Shown piece after piece: positions 23,161 to 31,929 of a stretch of 64,000 nt of DNA. The DNA lies in NCBI GenBank assembly GCA_964437335.1, contig CAYTGL010000004.1:1-64000 (forward strand), in the 5' to 3' direction. This DNA comes from JAITWN01 sp964437335. Lineage in GTDB: Bacteria; Pseudomonadota; Gammaproteobacteria; SZUA-140. A program made the translations under genes and the position numbers. Within the stretch, counting starts at the first letter, position 1, and every line of letters begins with the position of its first letter. Under the pieces are notes generated by a model. That model was not told where the DNA came from. It was given only the letters and a program-made list of their open reading frames with translations, and made no database searches.

Positions 23161-24810
23161 GTGATCCATCCCGCCCAGGTCCTGCGCCTGATGCACATCA
23201 ACTTCGTACTGGTCAGGCATGGTCTTGATGAGATCATTCTTGCGACGCATTTATTTCGGCCGGTGCGGTTCGTACTCTATCTGCTGCCGTGGAACTGGTT
23301 CCGCCAGCCCCGGGAACCGCGTGGTGTACGCATCCGCCAGGCGCTGGAGGAACTCGGACCGATCTTCGTCAAATTCGGGCAGATCCTGTCGACTCGCCGC
23401 GACCTGCTGCCCGACGATCTCGCGATCGAATTTGCGAAGCTGCAGGATGATGTCCCGCCATTTCCGGGCGCGGTCGCCCGCCGCATCATCGAGGAGGCCT
23501 ATGACCAGCCACTGAACGAAGTCTTCGGCTCGTTTGATGAGGCGCCGCTGGCCTCGGCATCGATCGCTCAGGTCCATACCGCGACCCTGCTCGACGGTCG
23601 CGAGGTTATCGTCAAGGTCGTTCGCCCCGGCATTGCGAAGGCAATTCAACGCGACATCGCGCTGCTCAAGGTCATCGCCGATCTCGCCGAGCGTTACTGG
23701 TCGGAAGGCCCCCGCCTGCGCCCGCGCGAAGTCGTCGAAGATTACGAAAGAACCATCATGGATGAGCTCGACCTGATGCGCGAGGCCGCGAACGCGTCGC
23801 AATTGCGGCGCAACTTCCAGAACTCGCCAATGCTGTACGTGCCCGAGGTGTTCTGGCCGCAGACTCGCCGCAATGTCATGGTCATGGAACGGATACGGGG
23901 GATCCCGATCAGCGATATCGAGGGCCTGAGGCGGCAGGGCATCGACCTCAAGCACCTGTCCGAGCGCGGCGTCGAGATCTTTTTCACCCAGGTGTTCACG
24001 CACAACTTCTTTCATGCCGACATGCACCCCGGCAACATCTTTGTGTCTCCGGAAGGCCGCTATATTGCCGTCGACTTCGGCATCGTCGGCACGCTGACCA
24101 CCGAAGACCAGCATTATCTCGCCGGCAACCTGCTCGCGTTCTTCAATCGCGATTATCGCAAGGTTGCGGAATTGCACGTGCAATCAGGCTGGGTGCCGAA
24201 AGACACGCGGATCGACCAATTCGAATCCGCGATCAGAAGCGTCTGCGAGCCGATCTTCGAGCGCCCGCTCAAGGACATCTCGTTCGGCCGCCTGCTGTTG
24301 CATCTGTTCCAGACCGCGCGGCGCTTCAACACCCAGGTGCAACCGCAGTTGGTCCTGTTGCAGAAGACGCTGCTCAATGTCGAGGGCCTCGGCCGCCAGC
24401 TGTACCCGGAGCTCGATCTGTGGCAGACCGCAAAACCATTCCTCGAACGCTGGATGAGCGAGCACATCGGCGGGCGGGCGTTCCTGAACAAGGTCCGCGA
24501 CCGCGGGCCGCAGTGGATCGCGCAATTGCCGGAAGTTCCCGACCTCGTGTTCGAGATGCTGGAACGGATTCGCGATGACAGGATTCGCGTGCAGTGGCGC
24601 GCGGAACAGATCGATGCACTTCAGGAGACGATACAACGCAATCACCGCCGCCTGTTTCTCGGCGGCGCCGGCTCGGCGCTGCTGGTCAGCGGCGCGATAC
24701 TTGCCGCTGCCGGTATCGGCGGCCCCCTGTTCGCCGGCGCGCCGCTGCTGGCCTGGGGCGGCGGCGGCCTTGGCCTCGCGCTGCTGATCCGCGCCTGGCT
24801 GATACGCTGA
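23161..24810 (+). CDS. ubiB: UbiB (ABC1/ADCK) family protein for ubiquinone biosynthesis
   Basis: Atypical kinase-like protein of 549 residues, typical for UbiB. The KxGQ region is at LGPIFVKFGQILSTRRDLLP, the Ala-rich loop at EAPLASASIAQVHTATL, and the metal site at HADMHPGNIFV and AVDFGIVG. Two C-terminal transmembrane helices are predicted in the last 60 residues (GSALLVSGAILAAAGIGG and LLAWGGGGLGLALLIRAW). It is needed for ubiquinone synthesis, perhaps by extracting prenyl intermediates from the membrane. Starts at GTG with GGGAGA upstream; last gene of the cluster starting at hslV or ubiE. Confidence 0.94.
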   Translation: MIHPAQVLRLMHINFVLVRHGLDEIILATHLFRPVRFVLYLLPWNWFRQPREPRGVRIRQALEELGPIFVKFGQILSTRRDLLPDDLAIEFAKLQDDVPPFPGAVARRIIEEAYDQPLNEVFGSFDEAPLASASIAQVHTATLLDGREVIVKVVRPGIAKAIQRDIALLKVIADLAERYWSEGPRLRPREVVEDYERTIMDELDLMREAANASQLRRNFQNSPMLYVPEVFWPQTRRNVMVMERIRGIPISDIEGLRRQGIDLKHLSERGVEIFFTQVFTHNFFHADMHPGNIFVSPEGRYIAVDFGIVGTLTTEDQHYLAGNLLAFFNRDYRKVAELHVQSGWVPKDTRIDQFESAIRSVCEPIFERPLKDISFGRLLLHLFQTARRFNTQVQPQLVLLQKTLLNVEGLGRQLYPELDLWQTAKPFLERWMSEHIGGRAFLNKVRDRGPQWIAQLPEVPDLVFEMLERIRDDRIRVQWRAEQIDALQETIQRNHRRLFLGGAGSALLVSGAILAAAGIGGPLFAGAPLLAWGGGGLGLALLIRAWLIR

Positions 24811-24819
24811 GAAAGATCC

Positions 24820-25368
24820 TCAGCGCTGCAGGCCGGCTTCCACCTTGTCGCGGATCGCGCGGCCGCTGAGCCGTTCGATCAGCTCGAGCGCGAAGTCCAT
24901 CGCGGTGCCGGGGCCACGCGAGGTGATGACCTTGCCGTCGACGACGACCGCATCGTCGACCAGTGTCGTATCATCGAGATCCATCGCTTCAAGCACACCG
25001 GGAAACGACGTTGCGCGCCGCCCGGCGAGCAGGCCGGCGTCAGCGAGCACCTTCGGCGCGGCGCAGATCGCCGCGGTGTAACCGCCCTGTCCGGCAATCC
25101 GCTTCAGCAGCTCGTGTATGCGCGGGTCGGCGTTGAGGTGATCGGCGCCCGGCAGGCCGCCCGGCAGTACGATCATGTCGTAGTCCTGTTCCAGCGCGCG
25201 CGCGAGCGCGACGTCAGGGATCAACCGCGTGCCGCGACTCGCGCGAACCGGCTGCTCGTCGAGACCGGCGGTGACAACATCGAAACCCGCCCGGCGCAAC
25301 AGATCGATGACTGTGACCGCCTCGAGTTCTTCACATCCTTCGGCGAGAGGGACCAGCACCCTGGGCAT
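24820..25368 (-). CDS. DJ-1/PfpI family protein (YajL-like)
   Basis: Protein of 182 residues with the DJ-1/ThiJ fold. MPRVLVPLAEGCEELEAVTVIDLLRRAGF carries the conserved glutamate (Glu15), and the nucleophile elbow AAICAAPKVLADAGLL holds Cys102. Members protect against carbonyl stress or act as chaperones; the exact role is debated. AAGGAG sits 7 bases before the chosen ATG. It converges with ubiB with only nine bases between stops, and is downstream of the deacetylase gene on the same strand, separated by 75 bases. Confidence 0.88.
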   Translation of the reverse strand: MPRVLVPLAEGCEELEAVTVIDLLRRAGFDVVTAGLDEQPVRASRGTRLIPDVALARALEQDYDMIVLPGGLPGADHLNADPRIHELLKRIAGQGGYTAAICAAPKVLADAGLLAGRRATSFPGVLEAMDLDDTTLVDDAVVVDGKVITSRGPGTAMDFALELIERLSGRAIRDKVEAGLQR

Positions 25369-25443
25369 GGCATGGCTCCTTGTCCGTGGTTGCGGCATCC
25401 CGCGTTTTGAACCCGCAGCGCGCATCAGCGCGCTACGCCGGGA

Positions 25444-26349
25444 TCAATTGGCAAGCTTTTCGGCGCCTGTCGCCTTGGGCCTGTTTTCCGTGCCCCAGCG
25501 GTCGGCCGCAAGCACGACGCCGCCGCGCGGATCCTTGAGCGCCTGGCGGCGTACGATCAGTTCCGAGACCGGGAGCAATTCGATACCCAGCGCCTTCAGC
25601 CGGTCGAGGTTCGCCTCGAGGAACGCCATGGTTTCAGGGTGGGGATGGCCGATCGCAATCGCAGTGCCGTTCTCGCGGGCGCGCCGGATCAACGATTCGA
25701 ACTGATCTGCGATGAAGGCGGGATCACGACGGGAATCGAGGAAGATGTCGCGCTTGATGCTCGGCAGATTGTTATCGGCGGCGACCGTATGCGCGACGCT
25801 CTGGAAGGTCGTAAAGCTGTCGACGAAGTACAGGCGCCCTGTGTGCTGTTTCAGTTCTTCCACCAGCCACTGCATGCGCGTCGGATACTGGGTCAGCAGG
25901 CTGCCCATATGGTTGTTGACGCCGCGTACATGCGGCACGGCCTGCAGTGCCTCATGAACGAGGTCGGCGAACTGACGGCGGGACATCGTGACACGCAGGC
26001 CGCCGTCGTCGAGCGGCTGGGCGCCGATGGCCTGCATCGGCAGATGCAGCATGATCTCCTTGCCGCGCATATGCGCGAGCGTGGCGAGGCGGCGGGCATG
26101 GGGCGAACGCGGGAGGAAGGCGCACGTCACTGCGCCATCGAGGCTGATCGCGCGCAGATCCTGGTCGAGACGATGTCCGAGATCGTCGATGATGATGCTG
26201 ATCGCGGGCGCGACTGCGCCCGCTGCGGTGCTGCCCGGCTGGGCGTGCGCGGCAGCGATCCAGAGACCAAACAGAATGACCAGGGAGGCCAGGCTGCGGG
26301 CGGCGAAGGCCCGGGGGAAATTAAAACGTGTCAGGCTTGTGCGCCTCAA
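25444..26349 (-). CDS. Divergent polysaccharide deacetylase family protein (YibQ-like)
   Basis: About 301 residues with a signal-anchor (LASLVILFGLWIAAAHAQ) followed by the divergent polysaccharide deacetylase domain: ISIIIDDLGHRLDQD, EIMLHLPMQ, GVNNHMGSLLTQ, YFVDSFTT and IGHPHPETMAFL. It is probably periplasmic. The function is unknown, but the gene regularly sits next to ctpA and envC. There is no good ATG; I place the start at the TTG at 26349, preceded by GAAGGAAG, while a TTG at 26367 is possible. A short inverted repeat (26375-26402) lies between it and ctpA. Confidence 0.85.
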   Translation of the reverse strand: MRRTSLTRFNFPRAFAARSLASLVILFGLWIAAAHAQPGSTAAGAVAPAISIIIDDLGHRLDQDLRAISLDGAVTCAFLPRSPHARRLATLAHMRGKEIMLHLPMQAIGAQPLDDGGLRVTMSRRQFADLVHEALQAVPHVRGVNNHMGSLLTQYPTRMQWLVEELKQHTGRLYFVDSFTTFQSVAHTVAADNNLPSIKRDIFLDSRRDPAFIADQFESLIRRARENGTAIAIGHPHPETMAFLEANLDRLKALGIELLPVSELIVRRQALKDPRGGVVLAADRWGTENRPKATGAEKLAN

Positions 26350-26374
26350 GTATCTTCCTTCAGCCAAGCCGCGA

Positions 26375-26402
26375 GGGACAGACCCCGAAGAAGGTCTGTC
26401 CC
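26375..26402 (-). repeat. Short inverted repeat between ctpA and the deacetylase gene
   Basis: Perfect 10-base arms GGGACAGACC at 26375-26384 and GGTCTGTCCC at 26393-26402 with an eight-base loop. It sits between the ctpA stop and the deacetylase start. There is no T-run, so it is not a standard terminator; it belongs to the dispersed GGGTCAGACC/GGGACAGACC family in this window. Confidence 0.6.
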
Positions 26403-26409
26403 CGGCGAT

Positions 26410-27717
26410 CTACGAACGTTGCTGAAGGATATACAAGCCTTTGAGCAGATTCAATGCCTCGTACATCTGGTAGTCCTCGAGGGCGAGATTCGGCTTTTCC
26501 TTGTCCGTCGACACTTCCTGCTTCTCGCTCTTGCCGTTCTCGAGGTGCCGGGTCAGATCGGATTCCTTGACCGCCGCGATCCCGCCATCCTCGACCGAGG
26601 CGACGCGATAGTTCTCGAGGCGAATATCCGGCACGATGCCGTCGGCCTGGATCGAGCGGCCTGTCGGCGTGTAGTAACGCGCGGTGGTCAGCTTCAATGC
26701 ACTGCCGTCGCTCATCGGCAGGATCGTCTGCACCGAGCCCTTGCCGAAGGTCCGGCTACCCATGACGATCGCGCGCTTGTGATCCTGCAGTGCGCCGGCG
26801 ACGATCTCGCTCGCCGAGGCCGAGCCAACGTTGACCAGCACGACCATTAGCGCATCATCGAGGACGTCCCTGGGTGTCGCCTTGAACTCGATCCTCGAAT
26901 TCTCGGTACGGCCTTCCGTATAGACGATCAGGCCCTTCTTCAGGAAGGCATCGGACACGTCGACCGCGGCGTTCAGTACACCGCCGGGGTTGTTACGCAA
27001 ATCGAGCACGACGCCCTTGAGCTTGCCGCCGTTCTCCTTCTTGAGTGCCTCGACCGCCTCGATCAGGTTATTACCGGTGCCTGACTGGAACTGGGTGATG
27101 CGGAGATAGCCGAAACCGTCCTCGAGCATGCGGCTCTTTACGCTCTTGACCTTGATGACCGCGCGCGTGATCGTCGCCTTGATCGGTCCGTCGCTGCCTT
27201 CGCGGACGATGGTCAGCGTGATGTCGGAGCCTGGCTTGCCGCGCATGATGTCGACGGCTTCCTTCAGCGTCAGGCCCTTGACCGGGGTATCATTGAGACG
27301 GACGATCATGTCGCCCGCCATGACGCCGGCGCGCTGCGCCGGGGTATCGTCGATCGGAGCGATCACTCTGACGAAACCGTCCTCCATCCCGACCTCGATA
27401 CCGAGACCGCCGAATTCGCCGGTCGTGCCGACCTGAAGATCCGTGTAGGCTTCTGCGTCGAGATACGCCGAATGCGGATCAAGCCCGGCCAGCATGCCGC
27501 GAACTGCGTTGTCGATCAGGGTCCGGTCGTCGACGTCCTCGACATAATTCCCCTTGATGTTCGCGAACACGTCAGTGAACGTGCGCAGCTCCTTGAGAGG
27601 CAGCGGGGCGACAGCGCCCTGGTCGCGGTTCGCGAACACGCCCTGACCCAGGGTCAGGGAGATGCCCAGGCCGAGGCCCAGGGTCAGAATCAGCAGGTTT
27701 CTCATTGTGATCTTCAT
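26410..27717 (-). CDS. ctpA: Carboxy-terminal processing protease (S41 family)
   Basis: Periplasmic protease of 435 residues. A signal sequence (MRNLLILTLGLGLGISLTLG), a PDZ domain at about 95-185 (GGLGIEVGMEDGFVRVIAPIDDTPAQRAG), and the S41 catalytic core follow. Catalytic Ser301 in NVGSASASEIVAGAL and Lys326 in TFGKGSVQT form the Ser-Lys dyad. Enzymes of this type cleave envelope proteins, including peptidoglycan hydrolases, which fits its place beside the gene for an amidase activator. It starts about 110 bases after envC on the same strand. Confidence 0.93.
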   Translation of the reverse strand: MKITMRNLLILTLGLGLGISLTLGQGVFANRDQGAVAPLPLKELRTFTDVFANIKGNYVEDVDDRTLIDNAVRGMLAGLDPHSAYLDAEAYTDLQVGTTGEFGGLGIEVGMEDGFVRVIAPIDDTPAQRAGVMAGDMIVRLNDTPVKGLTLKEAVDIMRGKPGSDITLTIVREGSDGPIKATITRAVIKVKSVKSRMLEDGFGYLRITQFQSGTGNNLIEAVEALKKENGGKLKGVVLDLRNNPGGVLNAAVDVSDAFLKKGLIVYTEGRTENSRIEFKATPRDVLDDALMVVLVNVGSASASEIVAGALQDHKRAIVMGSRTFGKGSVQTILPMSDGSALKLTTARYYTPTGRSIQADGIVPDIRLENYRVASVEDGGIAAVKESDLTRHLENGKSEKQEVSTDKEKPNLALEDYQMYEALNLLKGLYILQQRS

Positions 27718-27826
27718 TTAACTACCTCCATGACCTGTGTCGGCCATGTATGGACTCCTTATCAATAGTTCGGCTACTTTACCAGAAATCAAGGCCCAAA
27801 ATCCGGGTCCGTGGGAAATCCGAGGC

Positions 27827-29008
27827 TTAGCGCACATCGGCCCGGCACCACAGCATCGGGTTGTCCGGCTTCCCTTCGTGGCGGATCTCGAAATAGAGCC
27901 CGGGGCTGTCGCGGCCGCCGCTGTCGCCAACCGTCGCAATAACCTCTCCTTGCCCGACCCTGTCGCCTACTTTCTTGTACAGGCTCTGATTATACCCGTA
28001 GAGGCTCATATAGCCCTTGCCGTGGTCAATGATGATCAGCAGCCCGAATCCCCGCATCCAGTCAGCGAACACGATTCGTCCGCCGTAGATTGCCTTGACT
28101 TCGCTGCCCTCTCCGGCGGCGATCACCACCCCGCGCCAAGGTAGACTCTCGGCTCGTCGGTGAGTTCCGAAGCGGGCAACGACACTCCCCTCAACCGGCC
28201 AGGGCAGCTTGCCCTTCAGCGCTGCGAACGGGGCAAGACCGGTCGGTTCAGCCGACTCGGCGGCCAGCGCCTCACGCAACTTTTCGACCAGTTGTGAAAG
28301 ACTGCGCTCGTCCTGAAGCAGGGCTTCCAGTGCCTGTTCCCGGGTCTGGATCTCTGCATTGAGCTTGGCGAGCACCTCGCCGCGCGCAACACGGGAGGAC
28401 TCGAGCGTCACAATCTGCCGCGACTGTTCGGTATACAGCCGTTCCAGGGACGCGCTTTTACGCGAGATGTCCCGCTCCAGCGCCTCGATCTCGCGCAGAC
28501 CGTTGCCAACCTCGGCGATCCGTTCGGCGCGGGCACGATGGAAATAGTTGTAATACGCGAGCATGCGGCCGAGCGTCGCCGGATCCTGCTGGCTCAGGAT
28601 AAGTTTCAGGTGCCCCTGGTGCCCCATCGCGTAACTGGCGATGATCTGTTCCGACAGCATCACCTGGTGATGCGCGAGCGCCTTGCGCGCGTCGCCCTGG
28701 CGCTGGCGCAGCAGACGCAGCTCATCGTTCTTGGCGCGCTGCTGGCGCTCGAGGTCGCGCAGCGCCCGATTCGCCTCGCCGATCGAGATTTCGCTGCTGC
28801 GCAACTGTTCGCGGAGTTTGGTCTGTCGGTCGCGCGCACCGACGAGCGCAGCGCGCAGTTCCTCGATCTTCTTGCGGACCTCATCGAGCCTCGCGCGGGT
28901 CTCGCGGCTCTCGGCGGCGGGACCGGCTGCGTTCGGGGCGGCCGCCGCAGCCGGCAGCGCCGGGATCAGCATACACAGCGCCAATGCCAGCCGGATGGCG
29001 TGTCGCAT
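27827..29008 (-). CDS. envC: Murein hydrolase activator EnvC
   Basis: Protein of 393 residues: a signal peptide (MRHAIRLALALCMLIPALPAAAAA), two long coiled-coil stretches at about 35-255, and a C-terminal LytM/M23 domain from about 290. The LytM domain lacks the zinc-binding histidines of active peptidases (the first motif reads RGVVIAAGEG, the last YFEIRHEG), as in EnvC, which activates the amidases AmiA/AmiB at the septum instead of cutting peptidoglycan. The start codon lies just before the N gap; see that entry. Once the duplicated 55 bases are merged, the ATG overlaps the gpmI stop by one base (TGATG). Confidence 0.93.
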   Translation of the reverse strand: MRHAIRLALALCMLIPALPAAAAAPNAAGPAAESRETRARLDEVRKKIEELRAALVGARDRQTKLREQLRSSEISIGEANRALRDLERQQRAKNDELRLLRQRQGDARKALAHHQVMLSEQIIASYAMGHQGHLKLILSQQDPATLGRMLAYYNYFHRARAERIAEVGNGLREIEALERDISRKSASLERLYTEQSRQIVTLESSRVARGEVLAKLNAEIQTREQALEALLQDERSLSQLVEKLREALAAESAEPTGLAPFAALKGKLPWPVEGSVVARFGTHRRAESLPWRGVVIAAGEGSEVKAIYGGRIVFADWMRGFGLLIIIDHGKGYMSLYGYNQSLYKKVGDRVGQGEVIATVGDSGGRDSPGLYFEIRHEGKPDNPMLWCRADVR

Positions 29009-29015
29009 CAGCTTC

Positions 29016-29115
29016 NNNNNNNNNNNNNNNNNNNNNNNNNNNNNNNNNNNNNNNNNNNNNNNNNNNNNNNNNNNNNNNNNNNNNNNNNNNNNNNNNNNNN
29101 NNNNNNNNNNNNNNN
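29016..29115. other. Assembly gap of 100 N with duplicated flanks
   Basis: Exactly 100 N. The 55 bases before it (28961-29015) and the 55 bases after it (29116-29170) are identical. This is what remains when two contigs sharing a k-mer overlap are scaffolded instead of merged, so the true gap length is most likely minus 55 and nothing is missing. The second copy of the envC start (29161) is therefore an artefact. Confidence 0.95.
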
Positions 29116-29162
29116 CGGGATCAGCATACACAGCGCCAATGCCAGCCGGATGGCGTGTCGCA

Positions 29163-30734
29163 TCAGCTTCCGGTCAACGCGACCAGAGGCTTGCCATCCA
29201 TTTCCGCGGGAATCGGCGCACCGATCAGGTACAGCATCGTCGGCGCGATGTCAGACAGTGCGCCATGGTCGCGGGCGATCCGAGCCGGCCGCTGCCCGAC
29301 ATGGATGAACGGTACCGGGTTTGTCGTATGCGCGGTATGCGGCTGGCCGCTGTCGTCGTTACGCATGCGCTCCGCATTACCGTGGTCCGCGGTAATCAGC
29401 ATCTCTCCACCGGCCTTGCGCAGGGCCGTCCAGATGCGGCCGAGACACTGGTCGATCGTCGCGATCGCCTTGACTGCGGCGGCGAAATTCCCGGTATGCC
29501 CGACCATGTCGGGATTTGCGAAATTGCAGACGATGATGTCGAAGCGGCCGCTCTCGATCGCAGCGATGAGTTTATCGGTGACCTCGGGCGCGCTCATCTC
29601 CGGCTGCAGGTCATAGGTCGCGACCTTCGGCGAGGACACCAGGATGCGCTCTTCACCGTCGAATTCACGATCGATGCCGCCATCGAAAAAGAACGTCACA
29701 TGCGCGTATTTCTCGGTTTCGGCGATGCGCAACTGGGTCAGGCCGAGCGCTGCGAGATATTCGCCGAGCACGTTATCGATGCGCCCCTGCGGGAACACGA
29801 CCGGGATATCAAAATGCCGGCTGTAATCGGTCAGGCTGACGAATCTGCCGAGCTTCGGCACGCGCCTGCGTTTGAAGCCGTCGAAGCCGTCCTCGCAGAA
29901 GGCCCGCGTCAACTGGCGCGCGCGGTCGGCGCGAAAATTCATGAATATGACGACATCGCCGTCCTCGACGCGCAGCGGCGGGCGGCCGGGCGGCGCGATC
30001 GCGGTCGCCTTGACGAACTCGTCGCCTTCGTCACGCGCATAGGCGGCCTCGAGTCCGGCGAGCGCCGAGTCCGCCCGGAATTCTCCGCGCCCGTCGCAGA
30101 CCAGATCGAAGGCCTGACGGACGCGCTCCCAGCGCTGATCCCGGTCCATCGCATAATATCGCCCGACGATCGACGCGATGCGCCCGCCGCCGATCTCGCC
30201 AAACAGCGCTTCAGTCGCTCCGAGATTCGCGGCGGCGCTCTTCGGCGGCGTGTCGCGGCCGTCGAGAAAGGCGTGCAGAAACACCCGGTCGCCGCCAACC
30301 CGCCGTACCGCAAGTTTCAGCATCTCGTGGATATGCGCCTGGCGGCTGTGCACACCGCCATCGGACAGCAGGCCGAGGACATGGACCGCCTTCCCGTTCC
30401 GCGCGGCGATGCCGAGCGCGTCGTCAAGAACCTGATTTTTCTGAAATTCACCGCCCTCGATCGCCCGGTCGATGCGGGAGATCTCCTGGTAGACGACCCG
30501 GCCCGCGCCCATATTAAGGTGTCCGACCTCCGAGTTACCCATCTGGTCCGCCGGCAGGCCGACATACTGCCCCGAGCCCTGGATCAGCATATGGGGATAA
30601 TCCTTCCAGAAGTGGTCCCAGTTCGGAGTTGGCGCGGCAAGGATCGCGTTGCCGTCAGCCGACTCGCTGTAGCCCCAGCCGTCAAGGATGAGCAGGGCCA
30701 GCGGCCGCGGCCTGTTATTAATGGATGTCGTCAT
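29163..30734 (-). CDS. gpmI: 2,3-bisphosphoglycerate-independent phosphoglycerate mutase
   Basis: Cofactor-independent phosphoglycerate mutase of 523 residues, interconverting 3- and 2-phosphoglycerate. The metal site LLILDGWG (Asp18) opens the phosphatase domain; the phosphorylated serine is Ser68 in MGNSEVGHLNMGAGRV; VGHTGNF, ITADHGN and HTAHTTNPVPFI complete the two Mn sites. First gene of gpmI-envC-ctpA, the same order as in Pseudomonas. It is divergent from the rhodanese-secB genes, with 149 bases between starts. No strong ribosome site precedes the ATG. Confidence 0.95.
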   Translation of the reverse strand: MTTSINNRPRPLALLILDGWGYSESADGNAILAAPTPNWDHFWKDYPHMLIQGSGQYVGLPADQMGNSEVGHLNMGAGRVVYQEISRIDRAIEGGEFQKNQVLDDALGIAARNGKAVHVLGLLSDGGVHSRQAHIHEMLKLAVRRVGGDRVFLHAFLDGRDTPPKSAAANLGATEALFGEIGGGRIASIVGRYYAMDRDQRWERVRQAFDLVCDGRGEFRADSALAGLEAAYARDEGDEFVKATAIAPPGRPPLRVEDGDVVIFMNFRADRARQLTRAFCEDGFDGFKRRRVPKLGRFVSLTDYSRHFDIPVVFPQGRIDNVLGEYLAALGLTQLRIAETEKYAHVTFFFDGGIDREFDGEERILVSSPKVATYDLQPEMSAPEVTDKLIAAIESGRFDIIVCNFANPDMVGHTGNFAAAVKAIATIDQCLGRIWTALRKAGGEMLITADHGNAERMRNDDSGQPHTAHTTNPVPFIHVGQRPARIARDHGALSDIAPTMLYLIGAPIPAEMDGKPLVALTGS

Positions 30735-30883
30735 GGATTCAATTTAGATCAGGTTTAATTAAAAGTACATCCCGCGATACGGGTTGCGCGGTGGCGCTGC
30801 ATTGGGATATCGAATAAGCTTATGCCCCCACGGCAGGCGCCCCGGGGCCGTTTCCGAACCGGGGCTTCAAACCAGATTCGATC

Positions 30884-31309
30884 ATGCAAACACTCGGAAG
30901 TTTTATCGCCGACCAGTGGTATCTGTTCCTGGCGCTGATTGTAATCCTTGCGCTATTGTTCGTGAATCTTGCCAAGTCCCGCCTGCTCGGTTTCCGGGAG
31001 GTCAAACCCGCGGAGGCGGTGCAACTGATCAATCACGACGACGCCCTGGTAATCGACACGCGCGACAACGAGGTCTTCGACAAAGGACATATCGTCAATG
31101 CGGTCAATATGCCGTTCGCGTCGCTGGAGGACCGGATCCGGGACCTCGATGATTATCGCGACCGCGCGATCATCGTGTGTTGCGCGGACGGGCGCAAATC
31201 AGCCCGCGCCGGGGCCATATTGCGCGGCAACGGCTTCCATACGGTCTACAAGCTCTCGGGCGGGCTGATGGCCTGGGAAAGCGCCGGCTTTCCGCTGAAC
31301 CGCTGCTGA
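30884..31309 (+). CDS. yibN: Membrane-anchored rhodanese (YibN-like)
   Basis: Protein of 141 residues with one N-terminal transmembrane helix (residues 11-30, YLFLALIVILALLFVNLA) and a cytoplasmic rhodanese domain. The active-site loop is CADGRKS with Cys100 preceded by another cysteine. It transfers sulfane sulfur; in E. coli YibN is also linked to membrane-protein insertion and lipid synthesis. In many relatives grxC lies between this gene and secB, but here secB follows directly after 83 bases. Confidence 0.88.
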   Translation: MQTLGSFIADQWYLFLALIVILALLFVNLAKSRLLGFREVKPAEAVQLINHDDALVIDTRDNEVFDKGHIVNAVNMPFASLEDRIRDLDDYRDRAIIVCCADGRKSARAGAILRGNGFHTVYKLSGGLMAWESAGFPLNRC

Positions 31310-31392
31310 GACATATGCTATCGTAACACCCTGGACGGCCGCACCATTGCGCCGTTCATATAACGACAGAAAACTGCGAGGATTTTGCGGCA

Positions 31393-31893
31393 ATGGCGGA
31401 CAACGCACCGGAACAGGGCGCGGCCGAGACTCAGGCGGCGGGGAACAAGGCATTTGGCATCCGAAGGATCTATACCCGGGACATCTCCTTTGAGAGCCCG
31501 AATACACCGCAGATCTTCAGCGAGGACAAGTGGACGCCGGAGGTCAGCATCAACCTGTCGAGCCAGGTCGCCAAGGTTGCGGACCAGGTCCACGAAGTCG
31601 CCCTTGGTATCACGGTCACCGCGAAGCTCGGCGACAAGACCGCCTACCTGGTCGAGATCCAGCAGGCCGGCGAATTCCAGACTACCGGCTTCGAAGGCAG
31701 CGAGTTGCGCGAACTGCTCGGCATCTTCTGTCCCAATCTCCTTTTTCCGTATCTCCGCGAGGCGGTCGCAAGCCTCATCGTCAAAGGCGGATTTCCCCCG
31801 CTGCATCTGGCGCCGGTCAATTTCGAGGTGCTGTACGCGCAGCACATGAAAAATCTGCAGGGGCAGCCGCAACAGGTTCAGACCACGAACTGA
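31393..31893 (+). CDS. secB: Protein-export chaperone SecB
   Basis: Tetrameric cytoplasmic chaperone of 166 residues that delivers unfolded preproteins to SecA. FGIRRIYTRDISFESPNTPQIF, the peptide-binding groove segment, and LLFPYLREAVASLIVKGGFPPLHLAPVNFEVLY are the canonical blocks. The C-terminal tail binds SecA. It sits between yibN and gpsA, the standard cluster. Start at the ATG at 31393, which removes the N-terminal ambiguity seen in other frames. Confidence 0.95.
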   Translation: MADNAPEQGAAETQAAGNKAFGIRRIYTRDISFESPNTPQIFSEDKWTPEVSINLSSQVAKVADQVHEVALGITVTAKLGDKTAYLVEIQQAGEFQTTGFEGSELRELLGIFCPNLLFPYLREAVASLIVKGGFPPLHLAPVNFEVLYAQHMKNLQGQPQQVQTTN

Positions 31894-31929
31894 GCCTGGC
31901 GCGGAAGCGGGGACTTCTGACGGTTCAGC

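Noticed and set aside
27640..27680. GACCCAGGGTC-type palindrome in ctpA
   Set aside because: It falls inside the coding sequence for the signal peptide of CtpA, where repeated Leu/Gly codons produce such strings; not counted as a member of the dispersed repeat family.
29009..29131. Extension of envC through the N gap
   Set aside because: The extra residues would come from N and from the duplicated flank. The signal peptide start at 29008 is the correct N-terminus.
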